Below, piece by piece: positions 37,164 to 47,382 of a stretch of DNA of 64,000 nt. The notes under the pieces are model-generated. The model saw only the letters and a program-made list of their open reading frames with translations. It was not told the DNA's origin and did no database searches. The position numbers and the translations under genes are program-made. The number at the start of each line of letters is the position of its first letter. The first letter of the stretch is position 1. Source of the stretch: Pseudophaeobacter profundi (lineage in GTDB: Bacteria > Pseudomonadota > Alphaproteobacteria > Rhodobacterales > Rhodobacteraceae); assembly GCF_029697505.1 (NCBI RefSeq), contig NZ_JARJEF010000006.1:62001-126000 (forward strand), given 5' to 3'.

Positions 37164-38892
37164 AAAGTTCAGAATTCGCCGCAACCCCGCAACCGCGGGG
37201 GGCAGTCCCGCGACAGAACCAGCAGCTGCACGCGCAGTCCCAGCGCCGAGTGCCCAAAGCAGTGCTGACGCTGCCAGCGCCTCTGCCCAGATGGCCCCGG
37301 CCAGCTCTCGGCAGGCTGAGGCGATACCGTCCGATGCCGCGCAGGTCAGCGGCTCTGCCAGCCGGGCAGCGTCTGGATCCGACAAGGCTAAGGCCGCGCC
37401 AAAACCGGGGGGCGCCTTGTCAGGTGAGGTCAGTTCCGCCCGTGAAACCCAGCTGGAAACCAACATGGATGCGATCCGAAGCGAGGGGCTGACGGGGCGA
37501 CAACTGCGCATGGCACGCCGCGTCGCACAAAAGCATAACCTGCCGGCGACCTCGGATTTTGAGGCCGTGCGGCTGCTGCGCGAAAAGGGCATTGACCCCT
37601 TTAAGCATGCCAACATGCTGGAACTGGTGGTGCCGCAAAACAAGGCCAAGCCAGACGGTGTCCCCGGTGGTGACAGCCGGGTACAACTGCCCCAGACCGT
37701 GCCGACAGCCAAGACCAATCTGCCCTCAACCGATCTGAGCCCGGCAGAACGACGCAACCGGGAAATTCAGGAAATTCAGCAAGATATCGCCAGACGACGC
37801 CGTCGTAAACTGGTTCTGTTGATGGGGCGCCTGGCCTTTTTTGTCATGCTGCCAACCCTGATCACCGGCTATTTCTTTTACGTTGTCGCCACTCCGATGT
37901 ATGCGACCAAATCCGCCTTTCTGGTGCTAAAGGCTGATGGTGCCGGCGCTGTCAGTGGCTTGCTGAGCGGCACCCAGTTTGCCACCAGCCAGGATTCCAT
38001 CGCGGTACAAGGCTACCTGGAATCCAAGGGCGCCATGCTGCGCCTGGATGATGAAATCGGCTTCAAATCCCATTTTTCCCAGGACTGGATCGACCCGATC
38101 CAGCGGCTGGATCCGAATGCAACCAATGAGCAGGCCTATAAAACCTACAAGCGCAACGTGAAAATCGGCTATGATCCCACCGAAGGCGTGGTCCGCATGG
38201 AGGTCTCAGCCGCCGACCCCGAGGTCTCGGCTGATTTTTCCCGTCGCCTGATTTCCTATGCCCAGGAAGAAGTGAACCACCTGTCGGAACAAAAGCGCGC
38301 GGATCAGGTGCGCGAATCCGAAGCCGCCCTGGTGCTGGCCGAAACCAAACGCCGCGAAGCCCAGCGCCGCCTGGTCGAGCTGCAACAAGATGGCACGGTG
38401 CTGGATCCTGAAGGCGTCATCCTGTCGCTGCGCTCGCAGATAAACACCTTTGAGGTGCAGTTGCAGCAAAAAGAGCTGGAACTGGCCGCCCTGATGGACA
38501 ATACCCGCCCCAACCGCGCCAAGGTCGACGGTGTCGAGGCCGATATCGCGCGCCTGACTGTGGTGATCAATCGACTGAATGACCGCATGACCGATGCCTC
38601 GGAAGGCGAAAATTCGCTGGCCAATTCACGGGTGCAAATCCAGATGGCCCAGGCCGACCTCGCCACCCGCGATTTGATGCTGCAATCGGCTTTGCAGCAA
38701 GTGGAATCAACCCGTATGGAGGCCAACCGCCAGGTACGGTATCTGACCACCGCTGTTGCCCCCGTCGCAAGCCAGGAACCCTCGTATCCGCGCAAGTTTG
38801 AAAATACGATTTTGGCATTCCTGATCTTTTCCGGTATCTATCTGTTGTGTTCACTCACAGCATCCATTCTCCGGGAACAGGTTTCATCGTAA
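37141..38892 (+). CDS. Capsule export periplasmic adaptor (KpsE/BexC-like)
   Basis: The 583-residue protein has a long disordered, Ala/Pro-rich cytoplasmic N-terminus (about residues 1-200), an Arg-rich stop (RRRRRK), TM1 near residue 225, a periplasmic coiled coil (about 310-545) and a C-terminal TM (ILAFLIFSGIYLLCSL). This is the polysaccharide co-polymerase layout of KpsE, which bridges the ABC pump and the outer membrane. The long N-terminal extension exceeds that of KpsE (about 380 residues). Start at ATG 37141 overlaps kpsT by 23 bases. Confidence 0.88.
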   Translation: MTIKPKAKKFRIRRNPATAGGSPATEPAAARAVPAPSAQSSADAASASAQMAPASSRQAEAIPSDAAQVSGSASRAASGSDKAKAAPKPGGALSGEVSSARETQLETNMDAIRSEGLTGRQLRMARRVAQKHNLPATSDFEAVRLLREKGIDPFKHANMLELVVPQNKAKPDGVPGGDSRVQLPQTVPTAKTNLPSTDLSPAERRNREIQEIQQDIARRRRRKLVLLMGRLAFFVMLPTLITGYFFYVVATPMYATKSAFLVLKADGAGAVSGLLSGTQFATSQDSIAVQGYLESKGAMLRLDDEIGFKSHFSQDWIDPIQRLDPNATNEQAYKTYKRNVKIGYDPTEGVVRMEVSAADPEVSADFSRRLISYAQEEVNHLSEQKRADQVRESEAALVLAETKRREAQRRLVELQQDGTVLDPEGVILSLRSQINTFEVQLQQKELELAALMDNTRPNRAKVDGVEADIARLTVVINRLNDRMTDASEGENSLANSRVQIQMAQADLATRDLMLQSALQQVESTRMEANRQVRYLTTAVAPVASQEPSYPRKFENTILAFLIFSGIYLLCSLTASILREQVSS

Positions 38893-38895
38893 GTC

Positions 38896-39729
38896 ATGAA
38901 AAACATCCAAGTCGCCGACCTCTCCATTGGCAATGATCGCCCCCTGACCATTCTGGCTGGCCCCTGCCAACTCGAGAGCGCAGATCACGCCCAGATGATT
39001 GCGGGCACCCTGAAAGAAGCCTGTGACAAGGCCGGGGCGCAATATGTCTTCAAGGGCTCTTACGACAAGGCCAACCGCACCTCGATCAATGCCAAGCCTG
39101 CGCTTGGCCTCGACAAGGGGCTGGAGGTGCTGCAATCCGTCAAGGATGCCATCGGCGTGCCTGTGCTCACCGATATTCACGAGGCCGAGCACTGCGCCCC
39201 CGTTGCAGCCGTGGTCGACATCCTGCAGATCCCGGCATTCCTGTGCCGCCAGACCTCGCTCTTGCTCGCGGCAGGGCACACAGGTGCCGTAATCAATGTC
39301 AAGAAAGGCCAGTTTCTGGCCCCTTGGGACATGCCCAATGTCGTGGCCAAGATCGAAAGCACCGGCAATACCCGCATCATGCTGACCGAACGCGGCGTCT
39401 CTTTTGGCTACAATCGTCTGGTTGTCGATATGCAAAGCCTGCCGGAAATGGCGCGCACCGGGTATCCGGTGGTGATGGATGCCACCCATGCCGTGGCCCA
39501 GCCCGGCGGTCTTGGCGGTGCATCGGGCGGCCAGCGTGAATTTGCCCCGGTCCTGGCCCGCGCCGCAGTGTCGACTGGCATTGCATCGGTCTTTATGGAA
39601 ACCCACCAGGATCCGGACAATGCCCCCTGCGACGGGCCAAACATGATTTATCTCGATCAGATGCCGAAACTTATCGAGACCTTGATGGCCTTTGATGCGC
39701 TCGCCAAAGCCAACCCCATACATATTTGA
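38896..39729 (+). CDS. kdsA: 3-deoxy-8-phosphooctulonate synthase
   Basis: The 277-residue enzyme condenses phosphoenolpyruvate and arabinose-5-phosphate to KDO-8-phosphate. Visible family segments are GPCQLESADHA, FKGSYDKANRTS, LTDIHEAE and DATHAVAQPGG. A Cys near the N-terminus (GPCQLE) is at the metal-ligand position seen in metal-dependent forms. It starts three bases after the KpsE-like stop, so it is in the same operon; KDO here may feed the capsule linker as well as lipopolysaccharide. Confidence 0.95.
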   Translation: MKNIQVADLSIGNDRPLTILAGPCQLESADHAQMIAGTLKEACDKAGAQYVFKGSYDKANRTSINAKPALGLDKGLEVLQSVKDAIGVPVLTDIHEAEHCAPVAAVVDILQIPAFLCRQTSLLLAAGHTGAVINVKKGQFLAPWDMPNVVAKIESTGNTRIMLTERGVSFGYNRLVVDMQSLPEMARTGYPVVMDATHAVAQPGGLGGASGGQREFAPVLARAAVSTGIASVFMETHQDPDNAPCDGPNMIYLDQMPKLIETLMAFDALAKANPIHI

Positions 39730-39752
39730 GCCCAAAAGGGATTTTTTTTAAG

Positions 39753-41249
39753 ATGAAGAAACCAAGCTCTCCGGTGCAGCCAAACACCTGGAATTTTTTG
39801 CGTGACCCGATGATTACCCCCACCGGCTTTCGTGAATATGATGCCCGTTGGAAATACCCCGAAGAAATCAACCTGCCCGGCATGACGGCGCTTGGCCTTG
39901 GCCTGGGCACCCAGATGCATCGCCGGGGCATTCCCCCGGTCATCGCCGTTGCAAATGATTACCGCGACTATTCTCTGGCGATCAAACAGGCGCTTATTCT
40001 GGGCCTGATGCAGGCGGGCATTCAGGTCAAGGACATCGGCCCGGCGGTGTCGCCCATGGCCTATTTCGCCCAGTTCCACCTGGACGTGCCTGCGGTCGCC
40101 ATGGTCACCGCCAGCCACAATCCCAATGGTTGGACCGGTGTTAAAATGGGCTTTGAACGCCCCCTCACCCATGGCCCGGACGAAATGTCGGAACTGCGCG
40201 ATATCGTGCTGAACGGCGATGGCGAGGCCCGCGCAGGCGGCTCTTACGAATTTGTCGATGGTGTCAAAGAGGCCTATCTTGACGATCTGGTGGGCGATTT
40301 CAAAATGACCCGCAAGCTCAAGGTCGTCTGCGCCACCGGCAATGGCACCGCCTCGGCCTTTGCGCCAGAGCTGTTTGAACGGATCGGCGTCGAAGTGGTG
40401 CCCAGCCACAACAGGCTGGACTACACCTTCCCCCACTACAACCCCAATCCCGAAGCCATGGAAATGCTGCATGATATGTCTGCCAGCGTCAAAGCCTCGG
40501 GGGCCGATATGGCGCTGGGGTTTGATGGCGACGGTGATCGTTGCGGCGTGGTGGATGACGAGGGCGAAGAGATTTTTGCCGATAAGGTTGGCGTCATCAT
40601 GGCGCGCGACCTCAGCAAGATCTACCCTAACGCGACCTTTGTGGCCGATGTAAAATCCACCGGGCTCTTTGCCTCAGATCCGGAACTGATCAAAAACGGC
40701 GTGACAGCAGATTACTGGAAAACCGGCCACAGCCACATGAAGCGCCGGGTGAAAGAAATCGGCGCGCTGGCGGGCTTTGAGAAATCCGGCCACTATTTCC
40801 TGGCCGAGCCCATAGGCCGCGGGTACGACTGTGGCATGCGCGTTGCGGTTGAGATCTGCAAACTGATGGACCGCAACCCGGAAATGTCGATGTCGGACCT
40901 GCGCAAGGCGCTGCCCAAGACCTGGTCGACCCCAACCATGTCGCCCTATTGCGCCGACACGGAAAAATACACCGTACTGGACCGCCTGGTCGAAAAACTG
41001 GTCGCCAAACACGCCGCCAAAGAAACCATCGCCGGGCGCGCCATCAAAGAGGTGGTCACCGTCAATGGCGCCCGTGTGATCCTCGACAATGGCTCCTGGG
41101 GCCTGGTGCGGGCCTCCTCCAATACGCCAAACCTGGTTGTGGTCTGCGAAAGTTCAGAAAGTGAAGAAGAAATGCGCGCTATCTTTGCCGATATCGACGC
41201 AGTGGTCCGTAGCGAACCCCTGGTCGGGGACTACGATCAAACCATCTGA
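39753..41249 (+). CDS. Phosphomannomutase/phosphoglucomutase
   Basis: The 498-residue enzyme has the phosphoserine loop TASHNPNGW, the metal loop GFDGDGDRC and the sugar-binding EKSGHYF. It interconverts hexose 1- and 6-phosphates for nucleotide sugars. It follows kdsA by 23 bases, as the last gene of the capsule operon before the terminator at 41294. AAGGG at 39736-39740 with ATG 39753 is an acceptable ribosome site. AlgC-like length. Confidence 0.92.
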   Translation: MKKPSSPVQPNTWNFLRDPMITPTGFREYDARWKYPEEINLPGMTALGLGLGTQMHRRGIPPVIAVANDYRDYSLAIKQALILGLMQAGIQVKDIGPAVSPMAYFAQFHLDVPAVAMVTASHNPNGWTGVKMGFERPLTHGPDEMSELRDIVLNGDGEARAGGSYEFVDGVKEAYLDDLVGDFKMTRKLKVVCATGNGTASAFAPELFERIGVEVVPSHNRLDYTFPHYNPNPEAMEMLHDMSASVKASGADMALGFDGDGDRCGVVDDEGEEIFADKVGVIMARDLSKIYPNATFVADVKSTGLFASDPELIKNGVTADYWKTGHSHMKRRVKEIGALAGFEKSGHYFLAEPIGRGYDCGMRVAVEICKLMDRNPEMSMSDLRKALPKTWSTPTMSPYCADTEKYTVLDRLVEKLVAKHAAKETIAGRAIKEVVTVNGARVILDNGSWGLVRASSNTPNLVVVCESSESEEEMRAIFADIDAVVRSEPLVGDYDQTI

Positions 41250-41293
41250 TCCGATCTGCTGATCATCGCTCTTCAGCCAGGGTCTCCAATCGT

Positions 41294-41323
41294 AAAAGGG
41301 CCTGCCGAACGGCAGGCCCTTTT
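41294..41323. terminator. Bidirectional terminator
   Basis: AAAAGGGCCTGCC and GGCAGGCCCTTTT form a perfect 13-base stem around GAAC. It lies between the convergent phosphomannomutase and AsmA genes and has A/T ends on both sides, so it can serve both. Confidence 0.85.
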
Positions 41324-41378
41324 GCTTGATCGGTCCCGCCGCCAGGCGGGCCAATGTAACAGGGCGCGCTTCCCCGTA

Positions 41379-43334
41379 TCAATCGCCCAGCAATAGGCGC
41401 TGCAACTGATCCTTGGCCTCCTGCTCGATACGGTCGCGGATTACCTCGTTCAGGTCCTGCTCTGGCGTGATCTCTGTTTCCAGCTCTTCGCTCAGCTTTT
41501 CACGCAGGCGCTCCTTGGCTTCGGCTTCCACCTCGTCGATCTGCGGTTGCAGCGCGTTTTTCAGATCAGGCCGAATCTTGGGGTCGGCCCAGGGACCGGT
41601 GATCGAAACGGGAATGGTCAAACCATTGCCGCCGTTCACCCCGGCAATCGTGGGTGAAAACAGATAGTCGAGATCCCGCGCCCCCAGTCCGATCCGCCCG
41701 GCCCCCTCGGCCCGCAACCCCTTGAGTGTCACAAGAAGATCATCATTTCGCATATTCCCCTGCGCGATGTCATAGCTGCCGGTCAACTGGTCAAACACCG
41801 TGCTGCCGCCATTGCCCTTGCCAGACCGCATCAGCCCCTCAAGGTCAAAGCCCGAAAAGAAGCCCTTGTTGACTTCTAGCCAGCCCTTGCCCGAAAGCGA
41901 GTGCATCAGCTCATCCACCGTGTTGCCAGAGGCAAGAAACTCCAGCTCGCCCAGCGCTTCGCCGTTCATCCGGTCATAGCCTGCGACCTGGTCCAACGCC
42001 TTTTCCAACCGGATACCGCTAAAACTCAGCTTGCCACCCGTCGAGAACCCATTGCGGTTATTGGCAACCACCTGCCCCTGCACCAGCCCATCAAACAGCA
42101 CCGCCGGTTGCAATTTCAGCACCCCGCGCGCCCGATCCAGGGTCAGCGACAGCTTGCTGGCCCCCAACTCATAGCCAGCCGCATTCAGGCTCTTGAAGCT
42201 CAGCACTGCCGTGCCATTGGCCAGCCCCAGCGCCGCGGCATCTATCGCCTCTTTTGACCAGCCGACAGAACTGGCCGCCGCGCTACCGGAGGGCGCGCCG
42301 GATCCGCCCCCGGCCGCTACAGGCGCAAGCCCCGGCACCTGCAAATGCGTGCCGTTCAGCTGCGCGGTGAATTGCGGCACCTCCGTCAGGGTCAAATCCA
42401 GCGCCCCTTGCAACTGGTTGCCATCCAGATCCAACGCCATATCCCGCAGGGCCAGGCGGCCGTCTGTGGTATAGGTCGCATCCGCACCCAGGCTCAGCGC
42501 CTGACCCAGACCGCGTGGCAGGGTGATACCAGCCTGACCAAAGGCCGCGAGAAAGGCGCTGGTATCTGTCGCCTTGGCGGTGATCCGCCCGGTTGCCGCC
42601 CCGGTAAGATCGGCCCGCCCGTCAAAGCGCAGCATACCACCATCCGCCGAAACCGTGGCCCCGACCGAGGCGACATTGCCGCTCAGGAAAGAGGTAAAGG
42701 TGCCGACCTCGGCCTGTACACGCATGGGTGCCCCAAGCGGGAGGAAGTTCAAATCCACATTGACGGTGCCACTGGGGTCCGGCCAGTTCAAAACCAGATC
42801 CATCGCCGACAGTTCAACTGGTGCCCCCTGGTGCGGGCGATAGCGCACAGAGGCCCCGGCGAGGGTCAGTTTTTCGATGCTGATAGCGGGAATGTCGGCC
42901 TGCTGCCTCTGCGACTGCCCCCCGCTGCCCGCAGGGGCCGCAGCGCCGCGGCCCTCCAACACCCAGTTGCCCAGGCCATCCTCTCGCTCGCTCAGGTTCA
43001 GGTGCGGCAATAGCGCCGAAACCTCGGTAACGCGGACTTTACCCAGCAAAAGATCAGAGGCCGAAATCCCAATCGACAGGCGTTCAGCGGTCAGCATCGG
43101 CTCTGGCCCGGCCCAGTCCGCGTTGGACAGGGTGACCGCCTCGGATTTCACCCCGAGAATCGGCCAAAGCGTAAAGCGCACATCCCCAAGAAATGTCAGG
43201 CGTCGGCCCGTCTGGGCCTCGATCTGATCCGCAGCCAGACCAGCGATTTTCTCTCCCGGCAACACAAAGACCAGCGCAACCAGAAGCAACGCCGTCGCGA
43301 CCAATGCGCTCAATATCCGAAAAATCCACCGCAT
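41379..43334 (-). CDS. AsmA-family envelope protein
   Basis: The 651-residue protein has an N-terminal TM (residues 2-24), an AsmA N-domain ([22 protein letters not shown]), a long beta-rich repeat region and the C-terminal AsmA-2 block containing [22 protein letters not shown] and [12 protein letters not shown]. The end is a highly charged helix. AsmA-like proteins are bridge-like lipid transporters between inner and outer membrane. CAGGAG supports ATG 43334. Divergent from rimO. Confidence 0.88.
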   Translation of the reverse strand: MRWIFRILSALVATALLLVALVFVLPGEKIAGLAADQIEAQTGRRLTFLGDVRFTLWPILGVKSEAVTLSNADWAGPEPMLTAERLSIGISASDLLLGKVRVTEVSALLPHLNLSEREDGLGNWVLEGRGAAAPAGSGGQSQRQQADIPAISIEKLTLAGASVRYRPHQGAPVELSAMDLVLNWPDPSGTVNVDLNFLPLGAPMRVQAEVGTFTSFLSGNVASVGATVSADGGMLRFDGRADLTGAATGRITAKATDTSAFLAAFGQAGITLPRGLGQALSLGADATYTTDGRLALRDMALDLDGNQLQGALDLTLTEVPQFTAQLNGTHLQVPGLAPVAAGGGSGAPSGSAAASSVGWSKEAIDAAALGLANGTAVLSFKSLNAAGYELGASKLSLTLDRARGVLKLQPAVLFDGLVQGQVVANNRNGFSTGGKLSFSGIRLEKALDQVAGYDRMNGEALGELEFLASGNTVDELMHSLSGKGWLEVNKGFFSGFDLEGLMRSGKGNGGSTVFDQLTGSYDIAQGNMRNDDLLVTLKGLRAEGAGRIGLGARDLDYLFSPTIAGVNGGNGLTIPVSITGPWADPKIRPDLKNALQPQIDEVEAEAKERLREKLSEELETEITPEQDLNEVIRDRIEQEAKDQLQRLLLGD

Positions 43335-43527
43335 GCTCTGCTCCTGCCCCTTGATTTCAAACAGATTAGCGCAAGCCACAGCAGGTGCAATGCGGCAATG
43401 CAAGGCTTTTGCGTCGCTTGCCCCGCCCTGTGGGGCCAATCCCGGCACAAAGACCGCAGAGGCATCACCGAGCCTGCATGCAAATCCTCCATTCCCAAAG
43501 GCGCCCGCCCGTACTATATGCGCAGCC

Positions 43528-44934
43528 ATGACCAGCAATCCGCCAGAGCTTCGCCCCGACCTCGCCCCCAAAGCCATCCTGGGAGAGCCTGCCCGCGCGG
43601 GCCAGCCTACCCTGGGCATGGTCTCTCTTGGCTGCCCCAAGGCATTGGTTGATAGCGAACGGATTCTCACCCGGCTGCGCGCCGAAGGCTATGGCATCTC
43701 GCCAGACTACGCAGGCGCAGATGCGGTGATCGTCAACACCTGCGGTTTTCTCGACAGTGCCAAGGCTGAAAGCCTGGAAGCCATTGGCGAAGCTCTGAAG
43801 GAAAACGGCAAGGTCATCGTGACCGGCTGTCTGGGGGCTGAACCCGATTACATCCGCGAACATCACCCACGTATTCTGGCCGTCACTGGCCCGCATCAAT
43901 ACGAACAGGTGCTGGATGCGGTCCATGCCGCCGTGCCGGCCGACCCCAACCCATTCATTGATCTGCTGCCTGCCACTGGCGTGCAGCTGACGCCCCGCCA
44001 CTTCAGCTATCTGAAGATCTCGGAAGGCTGCAACCACAAGTGCAAGTTCTGCATCATCCCCGATATGCGTGGGCGTCTGGCCTCGCGTCCGGCCCATGCG
44101 GTGCTGCGCGAAGCCGACAAGCTGGTCAAGGCCGGCGTGCGCGAGCTCTTGGTGATCAGCCAGGACACATCGGCCTATGGGCTGGATCGCAAATACGACG
44201 TGAACCCGTGGAACGGCGAAGAGGTCCGCAGCCATATCCTGGATCTATCGCGCGAGCTGGGCAAGCTGGCCCCGGCGGATGAACTGTGGATCCGGCTGCA
44301 CTATGTCTATCCCTATCCGCATGTGCGCGACCTGATCCCGCTGATGGCCGACCCGGACAATGCCTTGCTGCCCTATATGGATATCCCGTTTCAGCATTCC
44401 CACCCGGATGTGCTGAAACGCATGGCGCGCCCCGCCCATACCGCCAAAACCCTGACCGAAATCGCCGCCTGGCGCGCGATCTGCCCCGACATCACCCTGC
44501 GGTCCACCTTTATTGTCGGCTACCCCGGCGAAACCGAGGCCGAGTTCCAGCACCTGCTGGACTGGATGGATGAGGCGCAGCTGGATCGGGTTGGCTGCTT
44601 TAAATACGAAAACGTCGCTGGCGCGCGCTCGAACGCGCTGCCCGATCATGTGGCCGACGAGGTAAAGCAAGACCGCTGGGAACGCTTCATGGCAAAGGCG
44701 CAGGCCATTTCAGAAGCCAAGCTGCAGGCGAAGGTCAGTCAGACCATGCAGGTCATCGTCGACGATATCGACGAAGACGGCATCGCCACCTGCCGCACCA
44801 AGGCTGACGCGCCGGAAATCGACGGCAACCTGTTCATTGATGAAGGCACCGATGGGCTATCGGTCGGCGATCTGGTGACGGTCGAGGTGGACGAGGCTGG
44901 CGAATATGACCTTTGGGGATGCATCCCGGAATAG
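43528..44934 (+). CDS. rimO: Ribosomal protein S12 methylthiotransferase
   Basis: The 468-residue radical SAM enzyme adds a methylthio group to Asp89 of ribosomal protein S12. The N-terminal UPF0004 domain has its Fe-S cysteines in [18 protein letters not shown] and VTGCLGAE. The radical SAM CxxxCxxC is C168, C172 and C175 in [10 protein letters not shown]-terminal TRAM domain closes it (about residues 400-468). ATG 43528 follows an unlikely upstream frame. Confidence 0.95.
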   Translation: MTSNPPELRPDLAPKAILGEPARAGQPTLGMVSLGCPKALVDSERILTRLRAEGYGISPDYAGADAVIVNTCGFLDSAKAESLEAIGEALKENGKVIVTGCLGAEPDYIREHHPRILAVTGPHQYEQVLDAVHAAVPADPNPFIDLLPATGVQLTPRHFSYLKISEGCNHKCKFCIIPDMRGRLASRPAHAVLREADKLVKAGVRELLVISQDTSAYGLDRKYDVNPWNGEEVRSHILDLSRELGKLAPADELWIRLHYVYPYPHVRDLIPLMADPDNALLPYMDIPFQHSHPDVLKRMARPAHTAKTLTEIAAWRAICPDITLRSTFIVGYPGETEAEFQHLLDWMDEAQLDRVGCFKYENVAGARSNALPDHVADEVKQDRWERFMAKAQAISEAKLQAKVSQTMQVIVDDIDEDGIATCRTKADAPEIDGNLFIDEGTDGLSVGDLVTVEVDEAGEYDLWGCIPE

Positions 44935-44999
44935 ATATGCTCTGGCAGCGTATGTTCTGGGTACAGGGGCGCTGACCGCGCTGTCATGGATTGCCACCG

Positions 45000-45278
45000 C
45001 TAGCGGGATCCGTCGCGCAGATGCAACAGGCGCGCAGCGTTGCTGCACTGGCCCAATGGCAGAACCGCAGATGGTGCGCCCCTGGCCCGTTCCTGCGCGT
45101 CCAGCCATCTTCTACAGCCCTCTGGCGCATCGCATCCACGACAAGAGGTGATCATCCCAGCCCAGTCTTCGGCGCTGATCTCGCCCCGGTGAAAGGCTTC
45201 GGTCAGATCTACGCCCAGGGCCTTTCCCATCCGGGCCAAGAGATGAAGATGCTGCATTGGCTCCCCAAGCGGATGCAT
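45000..45278 (-). CDS. DUF6455-like small protein, copy 1
   Basis: The 92-residue soluble protein has LARMGKALGVDL near the start, SCRGCDAPEGCRRWL in the middle and a late cysteine (GQCSN). The four-cysteine layout (C-x2-C-x5-C ... C) suggests a metal or Fe-S site. Family name from memory. It is preceded on the same strand by a paralogue (45332-45595) with the same cysteine layout; the two are likely cotranscribed. Confidence 0.65.
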   Translation of the reverse strand: MHPLGEPMQHLHLLARMGKALGVDLTEAFHRGEISAEDWAGMITSCRGCDAPEGCRRWLDAQERARGAPSAVLPLGQCSNAARLLHLRDGSR

Positions 45279-45331
45279 GTCAAAGTTCCTTTACCGTGGA
45301 GAGTGGCGGCAATCAGAGCAGCCCGAGCGGA

Positions 45332-45595
45332 TCAGGCGACAGCCTCTTTCAGGAACCCCAGCAGATCACGGTTGCGGCAATAGTCGGGTGCGACAGCCAG
45401 CCTATTCGTCCCCCGCGCGAGCTGTGCCGCGCAGTAGTTTGGATGGGCACAGCGACCGCACCGCAGGACCGCCTCGCAGATTTCATCAAACTGCAGCCGC
45501 CCGGAAATGGCCTCTTCCTGAAGATCCAGCCCAAGGGCCTGCCCCATGTCATCAAACAGGGCTGCATGTCGCGTGAGTGTTGGAAGGTCAGGCAT
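45332..45595 (-). CDS. DUF6455-like small protein, copy 2
   Basis: The 87-residue paralogue has DDMGQALGLDL, RCGRCAHPNYCAAQL and a late CRNRDLLGFL. GGAGGA lies before ATG 45595, a strong ribosome site that rules out the ATG 18 codons upstream. The two paralogues align over their whole length, including all four cysteines. I know no function for the family. Confidence 0.7.
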   Translation of the reverse strand: MPDLPTLTRHAALFDDMGQALGLDLQEEAISGRLQFDEICEAVLRCGRCAHPNYCAAQLARGTNRLAVAPDYCRNRDLLGFLKEAVA

Positions 45596-45728
45596 GTTTT
45601 TTCCTCCGTCTGTGATGGCTGGAAAACAACCTAGCACCAAGGGGAACACTTGCTTTGATGCAGATCAACGCCAGCGCGGACAGCGCCGGAAAGCACGCCA
45701 CAGAAAGCAGAGACAGGCCAAAGGCCAC

Positions 45729-46112
45729 TTATCCCGCGCGGTGTTCCAGATAGGCGCGCACCGCGTCCTGCACCCGGCGAAACCGATCGCCACCCAGCTT
45801 CTTGCCGCCGTACCAGCGGGTCACGATGATAATGTGATCGCGCAGGTCTTCACGTTCCAGCATCCGCAGGATCACCATGCCCGCGCCGCTTTCGCCATCA
45901 TCCGCCTTTAGCCCGCCTGTCGGCAAAAGGGCCGCCCAGGTGTTGTGCGTTGCCTTGGCGTAGCTGCGATCCTGTTTCAGGTCGGCCAGTACCTGATCGA
46001 CCTGCCCGCGCGATGTCACAGGCGCGCCCGTCACCGCATAGCGCGAGCCACGATCCGTCAGAACCACCCCCAGCTGGGTCAGCGGAATGGCAGGGGTGTC
46101 AGTCGAGGTCAT
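45729..46112 (-). CDS. YigZ/IMPACT-family protein
   Basis: The 127-residue protein has the UPF0029 motif with the DDGE segment (KADDGESGAGM) and VTRWYGGKKLG. It has only the N-terminal IMPACT domain, without the C-terminal domain seen in E. coli YigZ (about 205 residues). These proteins are thought to affect translation regulation, but bacterial function is unclear. It precedes the M48 gene on the same strand by 31 bases in the reverse direction of transcription. Confidence 0.85.
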   Translation of the reverse strand: MTSTDTPAIPLTQLGVVLTDRGSRYAVTGAPVTSRGQVDQVLADLKQDRSYAKATHNTWAALLPTGGLKADDGESGAGMVILRMLEREDLRDHIIIVTRWYGGKKLGGDRFRRVQDAVRAYLEHRAG

Positions 46113-46143
46113 CTGGGGGCATCCGTTTTGTCACAGTGAAGGT

Positions 46144-46881
46144 TTAGTTCAAACCATAGCGTTGAATGGTCTGCTGCACCACGCGCACCCGGTCGGGATT
46201 GGCGGGATGACTGCCCAAGAAGCGATCCCCCGGATCGGGCAGACGATAAAAGAACTGCACGCCAACACTGGGCCGATACCCGGCCTTGTGGGTGATCAGC
46301 GTACCCAGTTCATCGGCCTCCAGCTCAAAATTCTTTGAATAGCTGCGCGCGCCAACACTGGCCCCAATGTCCTGAGCCGCCGACACATCTGCCGCCGTAG
46401 CCCCCGCAAGGCTTGCCAGGCCCGCCAGCAAAACGGCCCCCGCAACTGCATTTTGCTGCTGACGCGCCAGATGGCCACGGATGTGATGCGCCGCCTCATG
46501 CGACATGACAAAGGCCAGTTCATCGCGGTTGGCAATCTGTCCCAGCATCGACTGGGTAAAGGTGATCACCGGCCGCCCGGATTTATCAAGGCTTTGATAG
46601 GCGTTTGGCGGCGCATTCGGGTTCGGCTCTATCCGGATCAGGAAATCGCAGTTCACCCCTTTGGACAACTCGCGGCAGCTGCGTTCAGCAACCGGTTCCA
46701 CGCTGCGGCTGACCGTGGCAAAGGCCTGCCGCGCCTGCGCCGGGGCCATGCCTGCAAGCTGCGGCGCCACCGATCCCCCACCCCCCGCTGAACCGGGAGG
46801 GGGCGCATCAATGTCAATGCCGCAGCCCGCCAGAAACGCAACGGTGACGGCAAGAGCCAGTTTGGAAATTGGACGGCGCAT
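46144..46881 (-). CDS. M48 metalloprotease lipoprotein
   Basis: The 245-residue protein has a lipoprotein signal with lipobox FLAGC (Cys20) and the zinc site HEAAH (His128, Glu129, His132), plus ELEADELG for the third ligand. It resembles the LoiP/YcaL/BepA group of outer-membrane-associated M48 peptidases but lacks a TPR domain. ATG 46881 begins the signal peptide; upstream open frame is not convincing. It is followed by the YigZ gene on the same strand. Confidence 0.9.
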   Translation of the reverse strand: MRRPISKLALAVTVAFLAGCGIDIDAPPPGSAGGGGSVAPQLAGMAPAQARQAFATVSRSVEPVAERSCRELSKGVNCDFLIRIEPNPNAPPNAYQSLDKSGRPVITFTQSMLGQIANRDELAFVMSHEAAHHIRGHLARQQQNAVAGAVLLAGLASLAGATAADVSAAQDIGASVGARSYSKNFELEADELGTLITHKAGYRPSVGVQFFYRLPDPGDRFLGSHPANPDRVRVVQQTIQRYGLN

Positions 46882-47039
46882 ATCGGGTTCCCTGCTGCTG
46901 CCATGGATCATAAGCCGCATTGAGCCTGGGGTACAATCACAGTTCGCGGCATTGTACCCCACCGGCCCAATCTGGGGAACCTTGTGGCAGCCCCGCTATG
47001 GCCTTGCAAGTCTTTGGAAATGGGGGCACCCTATAAGCC

Positions 47040-47279
47040 ATGTTTAGTATCGAACATGACTTTGACTGCACCACCGTCACCTTGCTGGATGAAGGGGTAA
47101 CACCGCTGCAAGAAGACATTACACTCAATGCCTTTGCAGAATGTGTGACGATTGAACAACTGGATGCGCGCACCGATCAGGTGCAAAAGATCACCCTCTC
47201 TTATACTCAGGTGCGAGACCTTGCAGCCGCCCTGGACCTGCCCGAAGGCGTCTATCGACTGGTGACAGACAAGCCCTAG
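47040..47279 (+). CDS. Small conserved-looking protein, unknown function
   Basis: The 79-residue acidic protein (MFSIEHDFDCTTVTLL opening, LPEGVYRLVTD near the end) has no signal or membrane segment. It is beta-rich by pattern. The ribosome site is weak. It is divergent from the M48 gene with 158 bases between them and ends before the yggU terminator. I do not recognise a family. Confidence 0.6.
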   Translation: MFSIEHDFDCTTVTLLDEGVTPLQEDITLNAFAECVTIEQLDARTDQVQKITLSYTQVRDLAAALDLPEGVYRLVTDKP

Positions 47280-47356
47280 GCGCAAAACAGATCAGATCTG
47301 GTCTAGCGCTTGTCGCAACCATGTGCAGTCAGGCCGCATGCCTGCCCATCTGATTT

Positions 47357-47382
47357 CGCATGTTTGAGTTGCGCAACATGCG
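47357..47382 (-). terminator. Hairpin directly after the yggU-like gene
   Basis: CGCATGTT and AACATGCG pair around ten bases, ending at the stop codon of the gene at 47383. The flanking minus-strand sequence ACATGCGAAATCA is shared with the 3' end of the PopZ-like gene at 9149-9170. Confidence 0.45.
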
